From assembly GCA_028284775.1 (NCBI GenBank), contig JANQRB010000105.1, forward strand, positions 23,776 through 87,775: a stretch of 64,000 nucleotides of DNA. Reading direction: 5' to 3'. Shown here piece by piece: positions 1 to 9,631 of this stretch. The translations under genes were made by a program, and so were the position numbers. Position 1 is the first letter of the stretch, and each line of letters starts with the position of its first letter. Under the pieces are notes generated by a model. It was not told the DNA's origin. It worked only from the letters and a program-made list of their open reading frames with translations, and searched no databases. This DNA comes from Candidatus Kapaibacterium sp. (lineage in GTDB: Bacteria; Bacteroidota; Ignavibacteria; Kapaibacteriales; UBA7675).

Positions 1-1238
1 AGGTTTTGCCAGCTGCCGCCTTTGTCGCGTGAATAATAGAGCCTGTCCGCATCGGCCAGATAAACCACCTCATTGTCATCGACAGTCAGGGACCGATTCC
101 CGAATCCGAAAACAGGGCTCGGATGCCAGGTATTGCGCCAACTCAGGCCTTGATTCTCCGAAAGGTAGAGCGAGTGTTCAGTCCGTAAATACAGGTCTCC
201 GCATGCACTTACAGCCAGGTCACGCCGGCTATTTTCTTGCATACCATGCGACCACTCTGCGAAATTCTGTTCGCTGCTCCTCTTTGCCAAAACGCCGCGT
301 GAAGTGCCGATCAGGATCGTGCCGTCGGCGCTTTGCTGAAGCGCCGCAATTGCCGAATTGTCATAAACAGCATGCTCGGTCCACTGCCGGCTGTCGAGCG
401 CCAGATGCCAGAAGCGTCCACTGGCGGTAACGGCAAGAATAGAGCCGTCGGCAGGTGTTGTTGCATGACGTATTTTAATATTGATGCCCGCTTCATTGGT
501 CAACAAATCCAATCGGTTAAGCTGAGGCAGGTATTCGAATATTCCTCCGGACGTGGCGAGAACGATACGATCCTGACGGCTGATGATGATCCTATAGATT
601 ATGTAGTCCGTCTTGAGCCGCATCCGCCAGATTAAACCGCGACTGTTGTTACGACACCAAAGTTCTTTATGATCGACCACAAGATAGTGGTCGCCGTCGG
701 AAGCGATCGCCACAGCGCCCAGCCGTTGTTGCCCGAGATCTAGTCCCTCACTATAGGGCTGAAGAAAGTTGCTCTCGCTATAGTAGATGGCAACTCCCCC
801 CTCAAATGTGGCACTGGTCAACAAAAGGTAGGGTTGTTCAGGGCCGCCGTAATCTATGGTGTTCACCGCCAGAGGAACTCTTGTTGGCCAGCTTTGGCCA
901 TCATCCTGCGAGACGAAAATGCCTGCAAGCCCAATAACAAAAATCTGTCCATTCTCAGCAACAATAGAATGTTTAATCTCTGAATTAAATTGCTGGCCCC
1001 CTGGTGACAATATCGGAAGCACGCTCCAGGACCGGCCGTTGTCGATAGAGTGATAGAACTTGCCGCTTTTTGTTGTCGCAATAGCTCTACCGTCGTCATG
1101 CACAGCCAGTGAACGAATATTGGCCCCATCGGGACTTTCAATATGCTGCCAGAATATTTCCTGTGCCGCCAGCGGCTGAAGAAAAACGCAGAACAAAAAT
1201 GTTAATAAATTTTGGCGTATGGATCTGAATATGAGCAT
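1..1238 (-). CDS. Secreted Asp-box (BNR-like) beta-propeller protein, partial
   Basis: Reads leftward from an ATG at 1238, with GGGAGG seven bases upstream, and runs off the left edge, so 412 codons of the N-terminal part are present. Residues 1-25 form a signal peptide (hydrophobic run ending LAAQ). At least four Asp-box motifs (S-x-D-x-G-x-x-W type) are visible: SIDNGRSW, SQDDGQSW, SENQGLSW and SRDKGGSW. These mark blade turns of a sialidase or Ycf48-like beta-propeller. No catalytic sialidase residues can be assigned, so an enzymatic role is not claimed; a secreted structural or binding propeller is as likely. In this lineage such proteins often end in a T9SS sorting domain, but that end lies outside the window. 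Confidence 0.8.
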   Translation of the reverse strand, partial: MLIFRSIRQNLLTFLFCVFLQPLAAQEIFWQHIESPDGANIRSLAVHDDGRAIATTKSGKFYHSIDNGRSWSVLPILSPGGQQFNSEIKHSIVAENGQIFVIGLAGIFVSQDDGQSWPTRVPLAVNTIDYGGPEQPYLLLTSATFEGGVAIYYSESNFLQPYSEGLDLGQQRLGAVAIASDGDHYLVVDHKELWCRNNSRGLIWRMRLKTDYIIYRIIISRQDRIVLATSGGIFEYLPQLNRLDLLTNEAGINIKIRHATTPADGSILAVTASGRFWHLALDSRQWTEHAVYDNSAIAALQQSADGTILIGTSRGVLAKRSSEQNFAEWSHGMQENSRRDLAVSACGDLYLRTEHSLYLSENQGLSWRNTWHPSPVFGFGNRSLTVDDNEVVYLADADRLYYSRDKGGSWQN

Positions 1239-2043
1239 CGTGAATCCTCCCGACAAACATCGTTTTATTAGCACTGAAGAAGTATGAAACCGTCCGCAAC
1301 AGCGGATAGGTACTTATGCGTTCTAAGGCCGCGATTAAGCAAAAACGTTGGTGGCACTTTCGGGAACAGCGTTTACGGGCGTTCCCGAGCTTTAGAAACG
1401 TTGCTGGTTGAATAGGTTACAGGGCTGTGAAGATTTGGCGAGATTACACGAGCCTGACTTGACGAAGACCAGCTGAGACAGGTAGCAGGCACGGTAGTTG
1501 ATGGCGAAGTAAGTGTGCCTTCGTACTCGAAACGACATTGAGCCACTATTTTATTGTGCTCTCGAAATGGCTGGCGCCGGCTGACTTAACAGGCCTAGTA
1601 CTCTGTCAGATTAGTTATCTTTAAATCCCCCTCTGTGTTGATAGAAGGGCCAGGGGAGTTATGAAATCCTTCAATACTCATAACCCCTCCCAACCTCCCC
1701 TTAACTTAAGGGGAGGTGCAACTATAAGTATTTTTTTTGACAAGTCACTGGTTTGTGTTGAATTCAATGATAAAACATCTCAAGACAATTTGTATGCACT
1801 GTTAAATAAACATCCTTCGCAATTCCCGCCCATCCGGATTGTAGAACTGCAATCGGCCCGCGGCCGGCCGACTCGGTGATCTGAACCAAAAACGTCGATG
1901 ATGAGAGATGTACTGTGCGTAGCGACCTTAGCGGAAGTCGGGCCGGCATTGTCGTAGATCCGGTTTTAGCAAGCAAGCTCTGGCTGCGACAGCCGCTGAA
2001 GCCCGGGAAAACCGAAGAACTCGGACAGCATCCGCCTCCGCCC
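1239..2043. other. Intergenic region with palindromes
   Basis: About 800 bases with no convincing gene. A hairpin lies at 1360-1367/1381-1388 (TCGGGAAC paired with GTTCCCGA, 13-base loop, no T run). A longer palindrome at 1693-1717 is listed separately. A short rightward reading frame at 1661-1879 spans that palindrome and has no recognisable features, so it is not called. Confidence 0.6.
1693..1717. repeat. Perfect 12-bp-arm palindrome, interspersed-repeat type
   Basis: Arms ACCTCCCCTTAA and TTAAGGGGAGGT are separated by a single C. A run of eight T follows at 1731-1738. Polypyrimidine-rich upstream sequence (CCCCTCTG at 1628, CCCCTCCCA at 1684) adds a second, weaker C-rich/G-rich pairing. 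C-rich palindromes of this type are common in intergenic DNA of FCB-group genomes. It could act as a terminator but sits about 330 bases beyond the phytase stop codon. Confidence 0.6.
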
Positions 2044-3156
2044 TTACTGCCGCGGATTCCAGGTGTTATCCACACTGAAATTGTGTACGTCCGCGATGTC
2101 TTGCCAGGCTGTCACCAGCAGCGGGCAGGGAGCCTCGTTTTCGCTGCCGTCAGGGTCGCTGTGGCAGATGAACAAACCATAGGGGAAGGCATCGTTCAAT
2201 CGACCCGAACAGACGTCTATGCCGTCGCTGTGACGAGCGCCTTTAATGCTGAAACTGCCGACAAACTCATGCTTGCCGCGTCGTTTGTACAGGCTGAATG
2301 AATTCTGCGATTGGTTCGAAGCGATCAGATAGCCGCCGCCTTCCCGACGCGTGTAAATGGCAAGTCCTTCCACATCTGCCTGCAGGCCGTTTTCGCCGAC
2401 TTTGATGATCAACTCGCCGGGAACGCTGCCTTCCGGATCGCCGTCGACGGCGTAAATGCCATTTTCTTCATCGGCGATAAACACTTTGCCGGAGCGGTCG
2501 TCGGCAACCGCCGCTTCACAGCCTCCGATGGTCCATTCGCGAATTTTGCGGCCCTTCACGCTGCCGTCGCCGCCATCGAAAAGCTCAAATTGCTCCACCA
2601 ACCCGTAATCCGAAGAAGTCTTGATAAAGTACATTTTGCGGGTCACGGGGCTGCGAAAGAGCGTGCCGCCGTGCGAGTCGCCCGTTTCGATGGAATTGTC
2701 GTCGATGCGGCTGAGTTGACGCGTCATGTGGTCCACGGCATACACACGAATGCGAAAGCCCTGATCACGCTGATTGAGCGCGACGATATCGACCTGCCCA
2801 TCGCCAAATGGAAAGTCATAACGAAGGTCGACGTTGCCAGGCCGGGGCACATCCAGCGTCTGTACCGTCTGTCCGTCGAGATCATAAACAAATAACTTAT
2901 TAGCCACTTTGTCCGAACTGATAATAAGGGAGAGAGCGGGATCTTCGGGGTGAACCCACAGGCACATATCGTCCTGATCGCGGCTTTGCGGGTCCAGCAG
3001 CTTTGAGGTCGGTGGAATCGCGTTGTGGTCATCAACCACCTGCTGATCAGAGCTGCAGGCGCTGAATATCGCCGCCGCGCAGCCGAGGACTACGGCAAGC
3101 AAACAGCCTTGTCGGACTACATAGAGGAACTTACTGTCCAGCACAATCAAATTCAT
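2044..3156 (-). CDS. Beta-propeller phytase, lipoprotein
   Basis: A 370-residue protein of the beta-propeller (alkaline, calcium-dependent) phytase family, which releases phosphate from phytate. ATG 3156 is chosen because AGGGAG lies nine bases upstream; an in-frame start 18 codons earlier lacks such a site. The N-terminus is a lipoprotein signal ending in FSAC (Cys34 from this start), so the enzyme is probably membrane-anchored. Family hallmarks include DDMCLWVHPEDP, the SDKVANKLFVYDLDG blade, ADEENGIYAVD and DVEGLAIY. The acidic residues in these segments match the calcium/phosphate-binding channel of known members. Length fits the family (about 350-380 residues). It lies downstream of the S41 protease gene in the same direction, 125 bases away, and could be cotranscribed. 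A role in phosphate scavenging is inferred. Confidence 0.88.
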   Translation of the reverse strand: MNLIVLDSKFLYVVRQGCLLAVVLGCAAAIFSACSSDQQVVDDHNAIPPTSKLLDPQSRDQDDMCLWVHPEDPALSLIISSDKVANKLFVYDLDGQTVQTLDVPRPGNVDLRYDFPFGDGQVDIVALNQRDQGFRIRVYAVDHMTRQLSRIDDNSIETGDSHGGTLFRSPVTRKMYFIKTSSDYGLVEQFELFDGGDGSVKGRKIREWTIGGCEAAVADDRSGKVFIADEENGIYAVDGDPEGSVPGELIIKVGENGLQADVEGLAIYTRREGGGYLIASNQSQNSFSLYKRRGKHEFVGSFSIKGARHSDGIDVCSGRLNDAFPYGLFICHSDPDGSENEAPCPLLVTAWQDIADVHNFSVDNTWNPRQ

Positions 3157-3280
3157 GCCCCATGGCTCCCTGAGAATATTGGCAATGCGGATTTGGCTAC
3201 TCGCAGACAATTTTGCTCGCGAAAACTCGAAAGATAGGGGAAATTACGGAATCTGGAAAAGATTGGACAATGATCCTGCG

Positions 3281-4741
3281 CTAGAAAACGACTCCTAACT
3301 TTTCCAGTTGACGGCGGCCATTGCGATAGCCTTCCTTTTCCCAGGCCGCCTGACGGGGATTCAGATCGAGCGCCCGTCGGTAATTTTCGATTGCGGCGTT
3401 GGTGTCGCCACGGACGCTGCAGGCTTCCGCATAGCTGTCATAGACGTTCCACGATTCGGGAAAACGGCCTTTGTTGTATCCGAATACCAGTAAGGCGCCA
3501 TCGACATCCTCCTCGTCATACAGAAGTTGATAGCCGAAACTGTTGATGGCGAGTTCATTAACAACAAAAAGCTCGGGCAATGAATCGTGCTGCCGCTCGA
3601 AGGCAGCTATCGCTTGCTCCATGGGCAGGGTGGCCCGCAGCGCTGCGACTACATCGACAAAGGACTGTCGCACACCCTTGATACTGGCGCTGTCGACACG
3701 CGGCTTCAGATTGCCCGTCGCCAACAAATCGAGGGCCAGATCGAGCGGACGGTCGCGGCCGTCGTCAATGTCGGATTTTGTGCTGGTCTGGTAAAAATCC
3801 GGCGGAATTCCGACACCTTCCCAACAGCGACCGCGATGGTCGGTAACGTAGCCGCGCGTGATGCCGACGCGCCAGCCATTGGGCAAGGTGTCTTCAATAA
3901 CTTCACCCATTGCGCCCGCAGTGACATCGCCAACAATCCGAACCTGCGGCAGGGTGCGCAAGGCGGCGGTAAACCACTCGGCGCCGCTGGCCGAAAATCG
4001 GTTAGTCAACAGGATGATTGGCCGAGTAAACTGCCGGGGCCCCTTCGGCCTTAAGTGCCAGTACTGCGGCTCGCTGAAATCAACCGGCCCCGGCCCGTTG
4101 CGCACCCGATCGATCAGAAATAGTCTTCGACGATCGGCAAAACGCCCTATCAGCTCCTGTACCACGTTGGCTGTGCCGCCGTTGTTGTTACGGACGTCGA
4201 CAACCAAGGCGCTGGCCGAAGTAAATTGTGCCAGGATCGCATCCAGCGTATCGGGGCTTCGATGCACATGGCGCATTCGTTCGATGTACAGATAGCCGAC
4301 CGAATCGTTAAGCCAGCCATAGAGAAACATCTCCTTCAGGGCCGTCCGCGTCGTGCCGGAGCGAAGGTACTCATCTCTTACAAGTGACAAGGAGAAATCA
4401 TTCCGCCGCCGACGGCTGTTAATTCCCGACTGAAATGTAGAGCCATCGGTGCTCAAAGTCACATGCCCGTCATTGAGATGCCCCAGGAGGTCAACCATAA
4501 CCAGCAGCAGGGAGTCGTCACTCAAGCGGGAGTGCACTCGCGGTCGATAGACATCATGCAGAGCGTCCCAATCGACATTCTTGTAGTCAAAGAGGCCATA
4601 GTTGCTGTCGAAGCGCTGCCAGAGGTATTCGAAGTTTGCGACGGGTTCATTGGGGCCGCCGGCGAAATCGCAGGCAGCAAAATTGGTGATGATGGCCGCC
4701 AACAGGGCAGCGGGAACGATTGCTGTCGTGACCCTGGACAT
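3281..4741 (-). CDS. S41-family (tail-specific/tricorn-type) serine protease lipoprotein
   Basis: 486 residues. Lipobox FAAC with the acylated Cys at 24, so the protein is anchored in a membrane facing the periplasm or surface. An N-terminal helical region (35-100) is followed by a PDZ-poor S41 core: VVDVRNNNGG at 181-189, LLTNRFSASGAEWF around 245-257 with the nucleophile predicted at Ser252, and the LPNG...GVGIPPD segment near 290-320. The last 70 residues resemble a TPR pair (NVYDSYAEACSVRGD), a combination often seen in Bacteroidota S41 lipoproteins. The substrate is unknown. ATG 4741 follows GAGG. The phytase gene lies 125 bases downstream in the same direction. Family assignment is secure; function beyond secreted protein or peptide turnover is inference. 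Confidence 0.85.
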   Translation of the reverse strand: MSRVTTAIVPAALLAAIITNFAACDFAGGPNEPVANFEYLWQRFDSNYGLFDYKNVDWDALHDVYRPRVHSRLSDDSLLLVMVDLLGHLNDGHVTLSTDGSTFQSGINSRRRRNDFSLSLVRDEYLRSGTTRTALKEMFLYGWLNDSVGYLYIERMRHVHRSPDTLDAILAQFTSASALVVDVRNNNGGTANVVQELIGRFADRRRLFLIDRVRNGPGPVDFSEPQYWHLRPKGPRQFTRPIILLTNRFSASGAEWFTAALRTLPQVRIVGDVTAGAMGEVIEDTLPNGWRVGITRGYVTDHRGRCWEGVGIPPDFYQTSTKSDIDDGRDRPLDLALDLLATGNLKPRVDSASIKGVRQSFVDVVAALRATLPMEQAIAAFERQHDSLPELFVVNELAINSFGYQLLYDEEDVDGALLVFGYNKGRFPESWNVYDSYAEACSVRGDTNAAIENYRRALDLNPRQAAWEKEGYRNGRRQLEKLGVVF

Positions 4742-4979
4742 ACCTTAGCCTCTACGAAGATTCGCTGACAAGATACGGTCGAAAGCGCCAAAAAGTGTTG
4801 ATGCGCCGGCAGATAATTTTCAGACGGCGAAATTGTCGCTTCAATCGCTATATAGACGCTTCGGGCACTTTTCCGGCCCGGCTTAACTCAATTCTGCCTT
4901 ACTTGTAGTGGAGTGTAAAAAAAGAACTGAGTGTTCGACAGACAAAACTCCGGCGGCCAATACCGATTCAGATTTTGCC
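4742..4979. other. Intergenic region, no gene seen
   Basis: Together with the terminator that follows, this separates the S41 protease gene from the first giant solenoid gene. At 4944-4957 it carries AAAACTCCGGCGGC, a copy of one arm of the terminator at 4989-5022, so the region can fold in two mutually exclusive ways. Confidence 0.5.
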
Positions 4980-5022
4980 AAAAAAATTGCCGCCGGAGTT
5001 TCTTTGTTTTCACCCCGGCGGC
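4980..5022 (-). terminator. Rho-independent terminator of the first giant solenoid gene
   Basis: On the minus strand an 11-bp stem (5022-5012 paired with 4999-4989; GCCGCCGGGGT with ACTCCGGCGGC, one G-T pair) is followed by AATTTTTTT. It starts 28 bases past the stop codon at 5050. Confidence 0.85.
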
Positions 5023-5049
5023 TTCATTAGTGTGCTCTCAGAAGCAGTC

Positions 5050-8000
5050 CTATTCGACCGGCACCCGCCCCGGATTGGACAGGCCGAAGTTCGGCAAAAA
5101 GTACTGCAGGAAATCATCGGCGCCGATGTCCTGATTCGCATTAAAATCTCCGGCGCGCACTACGCGGAATTCAACTCCTCCCAGCGTAACGGAGGGAAGC
5201 GCGGTGGCGGGATTCACCACATTGTCCGGATCGCTAAAGTCGACTATCGTTGTTGCGCCTTGAGTAATCGTGTGAGTGGAGACCGAGCCGACGGGCAGAT
5301 GACCGCCGTGACGCAGTACCAGCCAATAGCTGCCGTCGGGAACATTGTCGAAGCTGACACTGAGGCTGCCGCTGCTGGATACAAGCGCCGTTCCACGCGC
5401 GGTCAGGATCGAGGAAATGAGCGTGGCGCCGCTGCGCAGCTCCAGCATCGCCGGTGTCCGGCGATGACGCATGCCGTCCCAGTATCCCTGAAGATAGACT
5501 TCGAGGTCGACCGTTGAAGACGATACCGCGGCGGCGCGCAGAACGGCATGAGTGGCCATGAGCTCCAGGCTGAAGCTGATGCCATTGCCGGGTGCAGTGC
5601 CGGTCACCTCAGCAAAAGCGCCCGTCACCGAGCTGTAGCGCAGAATCGTAAATTCATCGCCGTCTTCTGGAATGAAATCATCAATGAGCTGGATGTCGAG
5701 GCTGCCATCGAGGGTCAATGCGCCATTGACGATCAATTCATCGTAATCCAGTCCGGCGCGCGTGCCGCCGATCTCGATCCCCAGAGAGGCCGTGCTGCTT
5801 TGTTCCAGATCGTTATCAATAGTCAGACTGCCGGGCGATCGACCGGGAAAGATAGCCCCGTTGTTGCGCGTTCTATCACCCAGGGCCAGCTTGCCGTCCC
5901 CACGCAGGGTGGCCGTGGTAGGATTAACGAAGCGATCGGCCAGCAGCCGGAATTCGCCCTTGTCAAGATCGATGCTGGCGCTCGACTCCTGACGAAAGAT
6001 AGCGTCGTCGGCCAGGCGCACTTCAAGAACTGCCCTGGTAATATTGATGGCGCCGTCGTTGCTGAATTCCGAGAGTTCCGTGATGTCGATTGTCGCCGTG
6101 GTATTCAGATCGCGAAAGTTTAGGGCCCCTTCGTTGCTGAAGAAGCTGCCGAAGTACTGGGGCGGAACACTGGTCGCGACCCGAAAGGTCGAATCACAGG
6201 CGCTGAAGTTCATCCGTCCGCTATTAACGACCTGCGCCGCGCGAAAATCGATTTCCTTTGCCGCAATACCGCGCTGCGCAAAGACCGAACATTGCCCGCC
6301 GATTGTCCCCGTAGAGCCGACATGAATCAGGCCGTTAAATGTGTTGCGCCCAAAGAGATTAATATCTCCATCGTTACTGATTCCGGCGACCGTACTCAAT
6401 TCGGTCTCCCGCATATCCACCTCGATGCCAGGGCCGATGGAAAGTTCACCATTGTAGATATGGCCATTGCGAAATTCAATCCGACCGCCTTTCGTACTGT
6501 CTTTTCTCTCCAGCCGGGGATTGCCGCCCAATCCCGTAGAATCAAAACACAAAAATGAGTTGTTGCCGAAGAGAAAGGGCGCGGGATCGAAGTTGGCGAA
6601 GGAGCTGCGCAAGAATTGCAGCCGGGAGGAACGCAGAAGACGCAATCCGGCGCCCGTGTTGTTAACGAAGCTTCCGCCCCTCGTCTTCATTCCAGTACTG
6701 TCGAGAAGCAGGCTGCCATTGTTGACGAAACTGCCGAGCGGACTGAAGAAAATGGTAGCTGTCGTCGCGAAATTTCTAAACTCGAATGTACCGTGATTAA
6801 CAAAGCTGGACGAACTGGAAAAGGAGAATGTGGCGGTCGTACGCATACTGATTATGTTAAATGCGCCGGAGTTGATCACACGACTGCCGCTTGTTGCTGT
6901 CACGAGCCGACCGCCACCGAGCGAATCCACTTCAACGCGCCCGAGATTTTCGAAAAAGGCATCGCTGCCCAGAAAGAGTGTGGCGGTTGTCGTAAGAGGA
7001 TTGAAAACAAAAGGAGCTCTCTGAGTAAAACTCCAGTCGCCGAAGTTTTGAATTCGGCTTCCACGCGCCGCGATTCCGCCGGCCGATCGCGTATGATTGA
7101 AATTACCCGTGGAATCATTAGTGAAGAGTGAATGGTTTACAAAAATCAAACTGGCCGTCGTTACAAATGGTTTAAAAACATTGGTCGAATCATTGGGCCG
7201 GACCCGAAATCGCCCGAGGTTGACAATTGTACTACTGTCGAGCTCTATACCACCCTTGCGGCGATCGGTCAGCAAGGTCCAGTCGCCGCAATTATCGACG
7301 CGCGAGCCCTTAAGAATTTTAAAACCGCCGAATGGCCCGGGTCCGTCCGCGAAGGTCATATTACTGGCTGCCCGTATGCGGGCCAGCGATTCTTCCCAGG
7401 TCATGTGGCCATGATTTTTTAATGTGCTGCCGCAGTTTAATACGATGCCCGAGCCCGTCGTTCCGGTCTTAACTACATGGAAGGTGCCGTTGTTGATGAT
7501 CGCAGCGCTGCTTTCCGCTAGCCACAAGGTGTTTGTTGTCAAGAAGGCAGTCGTGGCGGTTGTAAATGCGGCAGTCGTGGTGGGACGCAGCTGACCGGTG
7601 GTAATCGTACCGTTATTGGTGAAAGAGATGTCGGAGCCGAGAAAAACGATGCTGGTTGTGCTCTGGCCGTTGGTGGAGCGAGTCACATGACCATTGGTAA
7701 TGATGCCATTGTTGAGCAGCGTGACGTCTGTGCCGAGAAAGACAATATTTGTCGTCACCGATCGGCCCGTAGCGATCGTGCCGTTATTGAGTACGTCATC
7801 ATTGAAGATGGTCACATTGTTATTTGTTGAACTTTGCCCGAAGCGCGGCGAATTAATAAAAATTGTTGCGGTTGTGGCAAACTCGACCGGGCCGTCATAG
7901 ACATTCTTCGCTTCGAAGTGACTCGTGCCCGGCAGAAAAAGAGTGGCTGTTGTCCGCACGGATGAATCGAAGAATGAGATTACCGAGGTTTTGGCCGGTC

Positions 8001-9510
8001 TGAAGCCTTCGCCCAGTTCCGTCCGTTGCAGACGATATTCGCCGCTGCCCCTGAATTCGGCCGCAGCAGGCATAAAACGTCCGCCCTGCAGGAACATTTG
8101 TCCGTTGACCAGTATTGTGGCGGTTGTGGCCGGCTGACTGTTTGCAGTTGGCAGTGCTGCCAGGCCGATAGATCTGCGGCCAAATCGCAGCTCGCCTTCG
8201 CCGTTCATCGCGAAGCTCAGTCCCGATGTCGTATGCCGGCTGATGATCGTACCGCAGGTGATGGAGTAGGGCTGAGTTCGCAGGTTGCGAGTCGCAAAAG
8301 CGCCACAGAAAGCATTCGGTCCAAGTTCAAAGCGACCGCTGCCGCTTTGAAAAGGGCAGTCGCGTGTTTCGATCTGAAAGAAACAGCGATTGTTGACGAT
8401 GCGCCCGCGATTTTCAAAGGGACAGCGTGTGTTGTTGACGAGGATCGATCGATGCGCGAAGCTGGTATTGCCGCCCTGGCCGCAACGAATGACGCCGCAA
8501 TTGAGGAAACAACTCCTGTGCACTTCCAGCCGCGCCGCTCCATTGGGAAAGACCGAATTGCTCGTCAGCACCACGACGCCGCAGTTAGTAAAGGGGGCAT
8601 TGCAGATGAGGGTCGCGTTGCCGAAAGTACTGCTGTGAACAACCTCGATCTGGCCGCCGGTAGCATTGAGCAAAGGCCCGAAAAAGCGACAGCTGCCCCG
8701 GAATCCGCAGTGTCCGCGATTGATAAAGCTGGCACTGGTATGGAAGCTGACATTCTGCTCACAGATCAGAAGGGCGGAAGTACAGAGTTCCACCGTGCCG
8801 CCGCTGACGATAATGTCACGCAGCACCAGGCGTCCCGGCCCCTTGAAGCTGCAGCTCGTAGTAATGAGATGCCCGCCCTTAATTCGCAGTTCGGAGCGGG
8901 TCGCAATACAGAACTCGCCGAAATTGCGGGCCGCGTCGCCCGCGCCGTGGTTGATGCACAGGCTGGCACCTTCAGCTCCCAGTATAAGCGTAGCGGCGGT
9001 ATGATTGTGCAGAGAGCCGTTAATCTGGCTGCCGGTCAGCCCGGCATTCGTGGCCATTATTTCGCCGCTGTTATCGAGATCCGTATTCAGCTGACCGCCG
9101 AGCAGTTCAATGACACCCGCGTTGGCGAGATTCGTCGTACTGCCGTTGAATATCGTCCGGTCCAGCTTCATGATAGCGCTGGTGGTAATGGACGACGGAC
9201 TGCTGCATGTCAAGGTCTGGCTGGTTGCGCAGAGCGTCTGGCTGCCGGTGCTGCTGCCGAAAGTCAGGCTGCGAATTGTCGGCGAGATATCCATTACAAT
9301 ACTATATGTTCCGCTGGAGACGATCATAACGTCGTCGTTGGGACCGGGCAGCGTTCCGGTATCCCAGTTCGCTGTTTCGCTCCAGCTTCCGCCCGCGGTA
9401 TTGATCCAGAATACTTCAGCGCTAAAAGATGTCTGGCTTAGCGCAAGCAAACACACAAAGCGAACGAGTAGCCTGCGGCCACCGCATACTCCAATCGGCA
9501 ATAACTGCAT
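5050..9510 (-). CDS. Giant secreted beta-solenoid protein, paralog 1
   Basis: 1486 residues with a signal peptide at 1-30. The head (31-70) has GGSWSETANWDTGTLPGPND, a W/G/P pattern seen at the start of many FCB-group solenoid proteins and autotransporter-like passengers. Residues 70 to about 1240 are irregular coils with N-x-G turns (FVNNG, LNNGT) and repeated TTAT(I/L)F strands, typical of a right-handed beta-helix. Residues about 1240-1330 resemble an autotransporter-associated segment (GGTRAGLDYDELIVNGALTL). The last 150 residues form a module shared with the genes ending at 11141 and 19282, closing with GDFNANQDIGADDF, an EF-hand/dockerin-like calcium loop. No passenger enzyme or outer-membrane barrel is present. 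Surface adhesin or matrix protein is the likeliest role. An intrinsic terminator follows. The upstream ribosome-binding site is weak. Confidence 0.85.
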   Translation of the reverse strand: MQLLPIGVCGGRRLLVRFVCLLALSQTSFSAEVFWINTAGGSWSETANWDTGTLPGPNDDVMIVSSGTYSIVMDISPTIRSLTFGSSTGSQTLCATSQTLTCSSPSSITTSAIMKLDRTIFNGSTTNLANAGVIELLGGQLNTDLDNSGEIMATNAGLTGSQINGSLHNHTAATLILGAEGASLCINHGAGDAARNFGEFCIATRSELRIKGGHLITTSCSFKGPGRLVLRDIIVSGGTVELCTSALLICEQNVSFHTSASFINRGHCGFRGSCRFFGPLLNATGGQIEVVHSSTFGNATLICNAPFTNCGVVVLTSNSVFPNGAARLEVHRSCFLNCGVIRCGQGGNTSFAHRSILVNNTRCPFENRGRIVNNRCFFQIETRDCPFQSGSGRFELGPNAFCGAFATRNLRTQPYSITCGTIISRHTTSGLSFAMNGEGELRFGRRSIGLAALPTANSQPATTATILVNGQMFLQGGRFMPAAAEFRGSGEYRLQRTELGEGFRPAKTSVISFFDSSVRTTATLFLPGTSHFEAKNVYDGPVEFATTATIFINSPRFGQSSTNNNVTIFNDDVLNNGTIATGRSVTTNIVFLGTDVTLLNNGIITNGHVTRSTNGQSTTSIVFLGSDISFTNNGTITTGQLRPTTTAAFTTATTAFLTTNTLWLAESSAAIINNGTFHVVKTGTTGSGIVLNCGSTLKNHGHMTWEESLARIRAASNMTFADGPGPFGGFKILKGSRVDNCGDWTLLTDRRKGGIELDSSTIVNLGRFRVRPNDSTNVFKPFVTTASLIFVNHSLFTNDSTGNFNHTRSAGGIAARGSRIQNFGDWSFTQRAPFVFNPLTTTATLFLGSDAFFENLGRVEVDSLGGGRLVTATSGSRVINSGAFNIISMRTTATFSFSSSSSFVNHGTFEFRNFATTATIFFSPLGSFVNNGSLLLDSTGMKTRGGSFVNNTGAGLRLLRSSRLQFLRSSFANFDPAPFLFGNNSFLCFDSTGLGGNPRLERKDSTKGGRIEFRNGHIYNGELSIGPGIEVDMRETELSTVAGISNDGDINLFGRNTFNGLIHVGSTGTIGGQCSVFAQRGIAAKEIDFRAAQVVNSGRMNFSACDSTFRVATSVPPQYFGSFFSNEGALNFRDLNTTATIDITELSEFSNDGAINITRAVLEVRLADDAIFRQESSASIDLDKGEFRLLADRFVNPTTATLRGDGKLALGDRTRNNGAIFPGRSPGSLTIDNDLEQSSTASLGIEIGGTRAGLDYDELIVNGALTLDGSLDIQLIDDFIPEDGDEFTILRYSSVTGAFAEVTGTAPGNGISFSLELMATHAVLRAAAVSSSTVDLEVYLQGYWDGMRHRRTPAMLELRSGATLISSILTARGTALVSSSGSLSVSFDNVPDGSYWLVLRHGGHLPVGSVSTHTITQGATTIVDFSDPDNVVNPATALPSVTLGGVEFRVVRAGDFNANQDIGADDFLQYFLPNFGLSNPGRVPVE

Positions 9511-9631
9511 AGGATTCTACTGCAAGTAATGGAAAAAAATACAGTAATAGCGCGCGTCCTTTCATTGCTTGTGTTGGAAGCCGGACACGTTGGGCGACGT
9601 TTGTGTTGATTTGATTCCTAAATTAGCACTT

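Noticed and set aside
1661..1879. A 72-codon plus-strand frame
   Set aside because: It spans the intergenic palindrome at 1693-1717 and has no motif or ribosome-binding site.
8026..9441. A 471-codon open frame on the plus strand
   Set aside because: It lies antisense within the first giant solenoid gene, whose signal peptide, repeats and C-terminal module are clear. The antisense frame has no motif and is a by-product of biased codons.
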